Shown: positions 36,201-48,200 of the stretch, piece by piece
Layout: every line of letters starts with the position of its first letter
Position numbering within the stretch: position 1 is the first letter of the stretch
From: Podarcis raffonei
Lineage: Eukaryota > Chordata > Lepidosauria > Squamata > Lacertidae
Direction: 5' to 3'
NCBI RefSeq assembly: GCF_027172205.1
Contig: NC_070605.1
Coordinates: forward strand, 25,228,304 to 25,292,303
Length of the DNA stretch: 64,000 bases
Notes under the pieces: generated by a model
Told to the model about the DNA's origin: nothing
The model's database searches: none
Seen by the model: only the letters and a program-made list of their open reading frames with translations
Position numbers and translations under genes: made by a program

Positions 36201-39200
36201 AACGACTGGGTCAAGATGAATTGTCCCTTGCATTCTCTTCTCCTGCAGCTCAAGCCCAGCTTTCCCCACCTAAATATGGCATTAACTGTCCAGGGAACTG
36301 AATGTTGATTCAGCAGTCATGTTTATTAGGGTTGCCATACATCCAGAATTTCCAGGACATAGCCAGGATTCGGCCGTTGGAAACAGTGTCTGGGCGGAAA
36401 GTGGTTAAATGTCCGAGAAAATCTGGACGTATGGCAACTCATGATGGAGATGTAGATTCTGGCAAATGTCCTTTAAAATAGCTCAAAACTGGGGGGGAAG
36501 TGCTGCATGTACACTTTAATTAAATGTACAGCCATAGCCATAGAAAGAGCTGAATCTGTTTTTAAATTTGAAAAACTGCTTCAGGGAGGGGAAGGAAGGT
36601 GGACTACTGATGTCACTGGCTTCCAACCAATCAGTGCTCTGCACAGCCATCTTGCGCTGTACACACACAGAAGTGGTTTCCTCTGGGCTCCATCTGCGAG
36701 AAAGGCTGTGCTGCACTTCTAAAACATAAATCTAAAACAAAGCACTGTGAGCGTGCTTCTGCCGCAGACTCTGTACGCACCCTCCTTCCGCTATTAATTC
36801 TTATTAAATTCAGGTCTTTGGTTAGGCAAGGTTCCATATGCATTGCCATAGTTTTACTGTAGCTGCATTGTTTTAGTTCTGTCGCTTTATTGGTAGCAAT
36901 CTAGGTGTGTATCTTCTACAACTCACGCTGTAGTGCATTTGCTCATGTTTTCTCATTTTCTTATCCTGAAAGAAATTATATCTTCGGGGAGGTTTTCAGA
37001 AAGCCACTTGAGCACCAGAGGTGAAGAAACCACGCAAAAACTGTCCTTTGATGGCTTTTGGCTTCACGGCCCAGGGTTGCCTTTCAAATTATTTCTGACA
37101 TGGTTGTTTAATTATTGTCAGTAAAAGTGAGGGGAGGTGTAGAATAAAAAGCAACCTCCACTTAGTTTCAGGGTTGCTTAACACAATACTTATTAATAAT
37201 TTTAACACCTCTGTATAGAAAAATGACAAGTACAGCAAATTATAACACATTTTTTATTTTGCTATGTGTAAACACAGTTTTTCCTATAAATCAAGAACAT
37301 CTGTAGGAAAATACTTTCATGACGCTACTGGCTGTATTCCGACATAATAATGGGTTAGTGCTACACTCTAGCTTAGAATTACGTCCAGATGAGGGCAATG
37401 GAAGGAAAACGATGATTACACTGGGCAACAATTTTTTACTTTTTGAATGTTGTCTAGATTTCTACAACTGATTTAGGGTATTTTTGCACTGCTGAATCAG
37501 GAAATGGCATCCGTTTCTCTTCATCAGGTCAGGTTTTTGTGCTATGTTGATTTGAAAAAAAAAATCAGATCTTGTGACAAAATCGATTACATTTTTGTGG
37601 CATTATCAGCTGATTTTTGTCAACACATATCATCCTAAATATGTTTTTAAGAGAAAAAAAATGTTTTTCCAACAACATATATTGATTATCTGATAGAAAC
37701 ATCGATTACTGTAAACTGAATGGTGGACATTGATAAAGGTAAGTACACGTAAATTGCATGTTGCTTCACCATTTTTCAGACTTCAGGGCTTGAACTTCCG
37801 TTTCTTGGAACTCCTGGAATGCTCAGCGGCAGGGAGGTCTCTCTTCAGAGTCCAACAGTAGTCAGCCATCATGACTGCATTCCAGCGACCCTGATACCTG
37901 GTCTCCATCTCTTTCATGTCCTGATGGAATCTCTCCCCCTGCTCGTCACTCATTGAACCCAGGTTCTCAGGAAACCAGTCCATATGTGAAAATAGGTAGT
38001 GCATCTTGACGCTCATGTTGCAGCCCAGGTTTCTGAAAGCAGTCAGCATGTTGTTGACAAGTTCTGCATAGTTTCTGGCCTTATTGTTGCCAAGAAAGTT
38101 CTTCACTACCAGAACAAATGCCTTCCACGCTTCCAGTTCCACTTTGTTCATTGAGTTTCCGAACTCTGGATCTCTGATGAGCTGACGGATCTGAGGACCG
38201 TCAAAGATGCCAGCTTTCAACTTCTCCATGGTCAATCCTGGAAAAGCCTGGCACAAGTAAGTGAAGCAGTCACCATCCTTGTCCAGAGCCTTGGTGAACT
38301 GCTTGATTAAGCCGAGCTTGATGTGCAGCGGTGGGAAGAGTATTCTGTCTCTGTCCACCAGAGGGTCGTTGATGACGTTCCTTTTTCTGCAAGGCACCAA
38401 TTCCTCCCTCACAGGCCAGTCCTTTTTTGTGTAATGCTGAGCACGGTCCCTACTATCCCACATGCACAGAAAACATGGGAACTTGGTGAAGCCAGACTGT
38501 TGTCCCAACAAAAAGTTGACCATCTTCAGGTCAACACAAATAGCCACATATGCTGATCATAACCAATTTTCTCCAGCACATACTTCACCCCTTCATAGTT
38601 CTCCTTCAGTGTACTCGAGTGAGCCAGGGATTTTGATCCCCCAACTTTATGCTTTGCTGCACCAATTTATGGAAGATTTCGAGGTTTTATGACTTCGACA
38701 TAATCACCCAGAACTATCGGACCTGAATACTTCTTGTCATTAAAATAATCATTTCCAATCAAAACAATTATTTGACATGGCATTTTACCCCCACCAACTT
38801 CTTCTAAAATGCTCCACACAAGCGTACATGTGAACAAAAACGTAAAAAAATGACATGTGGCCATAGCTCAAAAACTTGACCTGATTGAGCAAAACCAATG
38901 TGATTTTTGGATTCAGCGCATCAGATTCGTCCTAAATCAGCTGAAAAAATGCAGACAACAAATTTGTTGTTGACCAGTGTTACTGATCTGGGGTAAGCCC
39001 TGGTATCAACCAGTTTGAAATAAAATATAATAAATGGATAGTATTTCTAGCAAGCAGAATTCACTTTGCAAGATAATCTGTTATTTAGAAGGGAAGGTCT
39101 GTAGCTAAGTGGGGGAACAGGTTGAAATCACTGGCATTTCCAGCTAGGACTGGGTCTCTGTCTCTGTCTCAACCCCTAGAGAGCTGTTGCTGACTTGGGT

Positions 39201-42200
39201 AGATAATACTGAGCTAAATGGACCAGTGGTCTGTCTCAGTATATGGCTGTTTTGCTCAATTTCCCATGTTCTTGCATCTTATTGAGAAATTTAGATGGAG
39301 AGAGTGACTTATTGATGATTGGACTTTACTTAGTATGTGAACTCTTGCACTATACTTACTATACTGACTTGTTATGATTACCTAAAATGTTTTAACCACG
39401 GTTTTATACTCAAGTCCTTATTCCCATTATTTGGACACAAGTCTTGTGACTATAACAGAATTGATTTGGATAGGTGTGTTTAGGATTATAGCCAGATATT
39501 CATAGCGATAAACAAAAACCCATGGTTGAGAGCTTCATAAAACCTAAGCGTAAGTTACGCACATCTGAAATGCTTCCCCCCCGCACCTCTGAAATTAATG
39601 GTTTCTTTAGATAATTCATTGTAATGAGAAAAATGTTCTGCTATAGTAGAAGTGTGGACTTCCTAAGTGGTTTGCTGGGGAGCAATAAACTTGAGCTAGC
39701 CCCATGTGTTTTGCATATGCCCTCTTTTGCACCTCATAAATTAAGACAGTAATGCACTTTGTGCTGGAAACTGTAAACCTAAAATATACTTAAATTCTTG
39801 GCTTGCTGCTTTAAGGTACGTTCACTTTATAGTAAGTAACTGAATTTCTGTGCTCCATAAACTTCTGTGTAGGAGAAAATGGAGCCTGGTGAATTGTAAC
39901 AAGTATTTTTATATTGTAGGAAAAAAATGAGTCAAACTGAAACTGAAAGAAGTATAACTTTCCAAAGCAAAAATGCGGTGGCGGCTGATATGATTATGAT
40001 CTACATTTTTTCAGGAAATTTTGGAACCTTCTTTTAAAAAGCAATGAATTGCATTTATTTTATTTCCTGCTCCATGCACCAACATAATTTAAGTTCTAAA
40101 TGTTTAAAAACAAAGCACTTTGTTAAGAATACTTGTACCTAGTGTAAATCCAAATCCAATAGTACTATATTCTTTCTCCACATAGTAGAAAGTAGAGGAA
40201 ACTTTGCTGAAGAGGAAGGAAAAGAGTTATTGCTGAGCAGCTTGTTGTTTTTTTAAAAGTAGAGATGTGCTCTAAAGCACTAGAAAGCTGGTATGCACAG
40301 CTCTCGGTTCTTGTTAAATTTAGCAAAATTAAGCACCTGCAAGAACAGCATTATATGTCTGTCTGCTGTGGCAGAATTTTACATAATTAATTACCTAATC
40401 ATGTTATTCCACTCTATTGTGCAATTGCACAATGCAATTGGAAAAGAAGTGATCAATTACATATTATTTGCGGACTAAAAAACAACAGCAGCAAATACTG
40501 ATCATATGTGCAGGATTTATTTCTTTTTCAGACATGAATAAGCAAACATCAACAATTTTCACTCCCATTTCCATCAGAATTCTCTGACATCCCTAGTTAC
40601 ATCCACACTGTAGTGACATTCTCTGTTGCTGCTGCCCACAAATTCCCCCACAGGATCAGGGTGCCAAAAATGCAGCTATGAGCTGGAGTCATCAAAATCC
40701 AGTAATTATTTTGAAAACAAATCACATCAAGAACCTTGCATTTGTAATACAAAATGCATACAACAAATTTGTTTTAAATTAATGATTCAGTAATGTCTAC
40801 AAATTTATTTATTAAAAATGTAATTCAGGATGGAAAAATACAGTGTGAATCCAGAATAAAAATGTACTTATCCTGGCTTCTTAAGACTGGTCATTGACCA
40901 TAATAATAAAGATTTTATTTGATTTGGTTAAAACAACATAAAATAAAAATACAATAATGCCTAAAGCTATTCATTGTTAAAGATCTCAGTGCTCCTTATC
41001 TTGAGACATACTGTAGATCTGTTTTATAGCTGCTGAACTTACATGGCTTTCCTCAGATCATTCTGGGACGTAAAATTTCCAGTGCATAGTTATGCAAGGT
41101 TACTCAGAAATCTGTTGCTTGCCCCTTCTCCCACTGAACTTCAGGGAAGAGGGCGTGACTGTAGTATATAGGCCTCTAAATGCATTTACTTGGGGAAAAG
41201 TCGCTTTTGATTTTATTGGAGCATCTTTATGATGTTACACTGACAGATAGACGCTATATCCTATCCTAAGCGGTTATTTTGCATTGCTTCTCACTACAGA
41301 AAAAGTGCATCAACCCCAGTTTGTTTGAGTGGTTTAACAACGTGAGTCACTTTATTATTACTTGCTTCTAGGCTGTGGAGACTTTAAAGATGTTTGAAAA
41401 AAAAGATAGCAGAGTTAAAAGTGCAGCTGCAACGAACCTTTCGTTTCTTTACTTCTTGGTGAGTGAATGCGTGGTGGGTGTATTTCAGTTAATTTACTTA
41501 ATCCAAGTCTGAGAGCATGTGGCCCCTTTGGATTTAATATATTTTGTCTTAAATTCAATTAGTAGTGGTTTCGAAGATAATTGTTGGACACATTTATTTG
41601 AATTAGAATGTTAAAACTGCCAGCTCAGCGTCATTTTAATTGTTTCTTATGGTTGCATCCAACAAAGTCGTCCTGTTTCTGCTTGGGCAATGGGACTTTC
41701 TTTCCTCCATTCCCTCACTCAAAAAACCCCCTTCTGCTCTGGAAATTTGGGGGAAACCCCAGAACAGATTTACTGCAAGAGAGGAGAGGAAGGAAGTTCC
41801 ATTGTGAAGGTAGAAGCTCTTGTGTTGATGGAATACATTGATTGGATTCAACCCTTAATGTTCTAAGACTTGGATATATTATTCTAATACCAACACTGCA
41901 CATTTTGAGAAACTCAGTCTGCATTAACTGAATAAAAACTCATCAGTAGAATCTTGATTTCACTTAATGCAGCCCACAAACCTGTCGCAGTGCCATAGAC
42001 CTCTCTGTAAAAACAAAAAAGAATAATGAGTTCATTGTGATCTTTAAAGTGCACTGTGGTGTTATGGCAGTTGTCATGACATGACAGACCTCTTCAGATG
42101 CCAGAAGTAGACTGAAAATGGAAAAGGCAGAGAATATTTTTTTAATATTGCCTGCCTGCCTAAGATGTGATCAGTGCATTGTTGAAGCTCATCAGACTAA

Positions 42201-45200
42201 TTGTGTATGATAAGAGCAGTAGAGGACAAGGGAAGACATGAGCTAGTGCCTGCTTTTTCCCTCTCTCACATCCAGTGGCGTAGGAAGGGGGGTAGGGGGG
42301 TGGTCCACCCCGGGTTCCATCCCTGAGGGGGGGTGACATCAACCCGGGCGCCGCCATTGGGATGCTCTCTCGCGGACGACTGCTGCCCCCATTGTGACAC
42401 TCGCGCACGGGCGGCACTCCCATTGGGAAGCTTGTGGGGGTGACATGCCACGCCCCCCTGCTCCGGGTACCAAAGCCCCTAGCTCCTCCACTTCCCACAA
42501 CCCACCCTAAGAAATGATAATGCAGATAACACGTCACATCTTGGGTGGCTTGTGTAGTTTAGTACATTGCCCATGGAGTCATGGATGCTGGATTGGAGCA
42601 TATACCCTGAACAATAGCTCTTTGTCTGGACTTCCTAGATTTGGTTATTGACATCAAGCGCCTTGAGACATAAAGGAAGAGAAAAAACTACTAAAGTCCC
42701 TTTCCCAAAATTTGCTATAGGTTAGAAGGATATTTGGCATGCTGATGTTAAGCTTGTTTCACAGGTTTAATATTAAATGGAATTTAATGATACATTTTTA
42801 ATGAAATTTCAGAAACAGAATCTCTCCTATCTCTAATTTGATTAATGTACTGCTTGTGCCAGCATTGAGGATGCAAAATGGCAACTGCTTAATTTGTATT
42901 GTGTTTAATTCAGGAAAATGAATTTACACAGGCAAGCCACTATGCAGATTTAGCAGTAAATTCTGATAGATACAACCCATCTGCTCTCACAAATAAAGGA
43001 AATACGATCTTTGCAAATGGAGACTATGAGAAGGCAGCAGAGTTCTATAAGGAATCTCTAAGAAATGATTCTTCGTGCACTGAAGCGCTTTACAACATTG
43101 GTAAGTCTAATATACTTTATGATAAATTTTGTGCTTGACATTCTGGTTATTATATGTATCCTTTTTAGAAGGGATTGAGGGACTACTTTTTAGCTTTATT
43201 ATATCCTTCTGATTAGAGCTGTATTAACTAACAAAATAGTAGCATGTGATATAATTGTAATTGTCTCTCTTTAGAATCTGCTGTCCACACCAATGCTGAG
43301 ACAGAGTTTCTGTCTGAGCAAGTTTTCTTATCTCTTTCAACACTGACATATTGTTGTGCTTTTAACTGGGGTGAGGGGACACCAGAGGTGCCCCTTCTTT
43401 TTTAATGTTTATGTATTGTTGTTTAACTACTGTGCCTTTATGCCAGCTTCTTGTACATAGGATTGCTCCCTTATTTCATTTTCCATAATAAACATGTTCT
43501 TAAATTTCTGCTTCTTCATCTTATCAGTCAATGAGATTTGAATCTTCCCATTTAGATGACCTTTGTTTTTAGGTTTAACATATAAAAAGCTGAACAGGTT
43601 AGATGAGTCATTGGATTCGTTTCTGAAGCTTCACGCTATCCTTCGAAACAGTGCCCAGGTTCTCTTCCAAATAGCAAGCATGTATCTTTTCAACAATTGT
43701 AGAATCAATCATATTACACACTAAATCCTCTGTGTGTCTTTATAATGTAATAAAGATCTTTTTGAAGGAAGGGTGGGATACAGAATAAATAAATAAATAA
43801 TAGTAAAGTGTATGGTTACGTGAAGATTGCAGTTAAATTCCCATGCGTCAGACTCAGAGCAACAAGTTCCTTAACTGGTGGTACTTCAGATATGAATTAA
43901 TGGAGGATCCTAATCAGGCCATTGAGTGGCTTATGCAACTCATCAGTGTTGTTCCAACGGACTCACATGCATTAGCAAAGCTTGGAGAACTCTATGACAG
44001 TGAAGGAGATAAGTCTCAGGCTTTTCAATATTACTACGAGGTATGTGCTTTTACCTTCTACAATAGGCATACAATGCAAAGGAAAGCATGCTAGCTTAAA
44101 CTGATGCTTTGAAAAGGAAGCTGTATATAGTAGACATTTTAATATAAAGTAGTAGCTGTATAAGTGTTGAATCTAGTTTGATGGTCAGATTCAAGTATAC
44201 ATATGGCATAGGTCCCAATACGACTAATCCAACCCTCTGGGTTGGAGTCAGAGAACAATAAATAGCAGAGCTCTTATGGCTTCCCTCTCCCAACTTGCTA
44301 CAGTCCCCTCTGTAAATGTGTAGGGTGGGGTACAGGGGGCTTCAGTGGTATGGGAAAATCAGAGAATTTTGTCGGGGATGTAATTCAGAAGGAGAAGTAT
44401 CTTTCTGTTTGCACAATACACTCAAACCTCGGTTGTCGAATGTAATTCGTTCCGGACAACTGTTGACTTCTGAAATGTTTAACAACCGAGGCGTGGCTTC
44501 CAATTGGTTGCAAGAGCTTCTTGCACTCAAGCGGAAGCTGCGTTGGACGTTCGGGTTCTGAAAAACTGGAGGATTTACTTCCGGGTTTTTGGCATCCGGG
44601 AGCCAAAATGAGCTGCTGAAGAACTGAGGTTTGACTGTGTTTTTTTGGATACATATATATGAATGAAAGAGAATTAGATATAGTTTCCTATGAGCTGCAA
44701 TATTCAAATAATGGCTCTCTTTTTAATTCCTTGCTTTTAGCTGTAGCATCAACTAAAACTTTCCTACTGCAGCATCAAATAAAACTTCTGTATTTCCCTA
44801 AAAACTTCCTTCTTTCTTTTAACCACACAGTGGCCCTTTGAATCACCATTCTCATTCTGTTCTTCCTCCTGGCAGCGGCCAATAATAATAATAATAATAA
44901 TAATAATAATTTATTATTTATACCCCGCCCATCTGGCTGGGCCTCCCCAGCCACCCTGGGCGGCTTCCATAGAAACCAAAAATACAGTAAAATATATAGC
45001 TATGTTGTTGTTTTTTGCTTGCACAAGGAGCAGCACGTTCTGTATTATTATTTTTTTTAAAAATCATAACAAGAATGGATTTGATCTGATATTTTAGCTT
45101 TTAGGGCAGCAGTCCTAAACACACTAGGAGAGTAACTCCATAGAGCATACTGGGATGTTTTTACCATGTGGAAGTGCATAGGATTGCACTGTAGATGTAG

Positions 45201-48200
45201 CTTATTGTTGTTGTTTTTTAAGTCAAGACAACTAAAAATATTTTTCAATTGCCAATTTTACCTTTCAAAATATAAAATACACTCCTCCAACAGATTGGCA
45301 GGAAACCTGTCCTGAATACAGCTTTTTTCAAAATTGTAATGTAAATGAAAAAATAAATTATATAAGGAAATGAAGGTACTTTGTGGAGTGTATCTTTAGT
45401 TTCACAAAATAAAAATGTTTGAAAATAGGACATGCAGAAACCTACCTCAGCAAAGTTTTCTAAAATGTCTTTTTGCTATTTGCAAAACCTGCCACATTTT
45501 CTTTAGGGATTAGTTAGTGTATTAGCACACTGCTCTCATTCATAAATTACATGTTTTCAGCATCTGGAGGATTAAACACATAAATGAGTAAGATATTCCG
45601 AAAGCAGAATAAATATGTTGTTTATCACTAATGTTGTATTTCTTCCACCTTCTTTATTTTGTCAGTCCTATCGGTATTTCCCTTCAAACATTGAGGTCAT
45701 TGAATGGCTTGGAGCCTATTACATTGACACACAATTTTGTGAAAAAGCCATTCACTACTTTGAAAGAGCAGCACTTATTCAGTAAGCCTCCATTCATGAT
45801 GTTGTTATTTTTGTTGTTGTTGAGTGTTTAGACCAGTATCATTTGTAAGGGGACTTTCTGCAGTACACTTATATTGGACACGGGGGAAGCACATTGATAT
45901 ATATTTATGTATTATGCTACATGTAAATTATGGAGTAATTTGTTTGGAGTTTTAAAGGAAGGAATTCTAAGACTTCAGCTTAAGCCGAAACGCAGCACTG
46001 AGCAAATGCATCGACTTAGGTGGTCTTCATGTGATCAGAAGGTTTGATTACTCGGGATGACTTTTTTCCTAGGACTGCATTCATAAGAAACAGGAGGCAA
46101 CATCCTTTAACAATCCTAGCCTACCCAAAGATGTTTGCTATATGAGAAAGTTTAGATTTATTTCCAGTGTTTGCTGCAAGCTACATAAGAACAGCAACAG
46201 GAATCACAGAAAGCTACAGAGATGCTTCAACCATGATGTCCCCTCCCCAGCATCTCTCATACCCACCCTCCCAAAGACAAATTCATTGCTTTGATAATTT
46301 TAAATCAAGAAATGTTTAGTGAGGACAATATACTAGATATAAAAAAGCTATTGGACCTGGGATTTGCTGCAGCTCATACATAAACCAATATTGATCAATG
46401 TTCTAACTTAGCCTGCAGCAGCCTCCTTATTTTATTTTTTAAAATTCCCGTAAATGCGTTTAATTCTCACCAGCTGAAATAGTTGAACTTCAGTGTGCTT
46501 AACATTGGCTGGGACAATATCTTATATGTGAAAAGAAAAAATGTTGGGCTCCATCTACTAAGCATACTGTACAATCTTCAACAACGTCCTTGCCAGATTA
46601 AAAACTGGCACGGTAACTTAATCCCAATGAATACCATATTTCACCCTCATGCTAGAATCCAAGCAAGGTTTCATTTGGGTAAAATTCACTTGGTGAAGAA
46701 TTTCCTTTATACCCTTGATGTTTAGAGCAAAGATGCATTTATTTAATTAATATCTTGCCACTCTTCCCAAGGGAGCTCAAGGCAGCAAACTAAATAGCAA
46801 AACAGTACCAAAAAAAACCCATGTAGAAAAATAGTTATACCTTAAAAACATTGAAACATTTTATGAGTAACACTTTGGCATATTTACCTGCAGACCAACT
46901 CAGGTGAAGTGGCAATTGATGGTTGCAAGCTGCTTCAGAAGAAGTGGTAAGTCTCCTTTCGTATCTCATGCTGACTTTGATAATCATATGCCACTGTTTC
47001 ACAGTGTTTAACCATTGCAGGCAATCGGGAGGGTCTTTTTTCCATCCTGATCTTACACACATTTACTCAGAGATAAGTTCAGTGGGACTTACTCCCTGAT
47101 AAATATGTATACGATCGCAGCCTTAATATCTAACTGGGTTCATTACGTGTTTTTATTTTGCATTTGAATGCTTAAAGAGCATGCTATAATGTTTGTACTA
47201 TTTGTAAAGTAGGTAGATTATTAAGCATTATTATTGTATTCAGCAAAGTTGACCCGTTAACGCAAGGACTTCAGCCTGTGCAATGGGATTTCCTCTCCCC
47301 ATGCACCCCCAATACATTTTTGTGAGGGGGTTCTCCAACCCTCCAGAGCAGATAGGGGGCGCAAACAGGAGGAGGAAGCAAGAGAGGATGTCCTGTTGCA
47401 CAGCTGCAAGTCCTTGTGCTAATGGGATGACTTGGCTGTATATAACCTGTGATCTCATTTTCCACATGTTTTTCAGGACAGTGGGTTTGGTCTTTCCTCA
47501 ATAGCTGTGGTACTGTCAAGGACCCTGTTGCCTGAATAATACTAACCCTGTAATGGGGAGGGACAGCATTCTTGTATTATTTTTTTACAAATGGGTAACA
47601 ATAAAAATGATATGTTTGACTATCTAACATCTTGAATTCTGATGTGACCAAAATGCAGTTGAGATGTAGGAAATCTTTGATCTCTTGGCATATTTTTCTT
47701 TAGTTAAAATCAGCCATGATAGGGGTAGGATATGGATTAGAGTTGCAATGCTGTGGTGTTTAACCCTTTCCCTCCCCATACCGTTTCCTGAAATAAATTG
47801 TCCTTCCAGAGCTACTCTTAACTGCAGAGGATGAGGAAGACGGGTACCCACATTTTCCCATTCTGCAGCTAATAACAGCTTTGGCAGAGCAGACAGTTTT
47901 AAGCAGTGACAGACTTTGGCCTTTAAAATTTTAGCAGTGCCAAAATCCTCATCTCTCATCTTCCATTGTTTGTCATTGTTGTGGCACCCCTGCAGAGCCC
48001 TCTCGGCTCAGAGCCCAGCGCGGGCAAACTGGTTGTGCTCCCCTAAATCTGCTTTTTTTAAGTTGGGGAACACTGTGATGGGAAAGAATTAGACACTCCC
48101 TCAGCCCTGCAAGCCAGTCCACCCCTTGCCCAAGCTAAGGGATGCTGGAGAACCTCTGTTTCTCATGCAGAGCTGTAGCTGGGGGCAGGCGAGTCTAGCC

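Larger units (their letters stand above)
35298..41371 (+). other. IFT88: IFT88 intron 14
   Basis: A 6.1-kb intron with a CR1 end (35452), a small hAT-like MITE (36331), a transposase-bearing DNA transposon (37419-38979) and a SINE tail (39125). The rest is AT-rich and unrecognised. Confidence 0.85.

Noticed and set aside
37783-38547. 254-codon frame as a host gene inside an IFT88 intron
   Set aside because: It lies between long terminal inverted repeats with a TTA duplication, lacks a clear own start, and related sequence upstream is in another frame. A transposon fragment explains it better.
42160-42537. 125-codon minus-strand frame in GC-rich sequence
   Set aside because: It covers a GC-rich MITE in IFT88 intron 15 and shows only Pro/Gly/Arg-rich low-complexity content.
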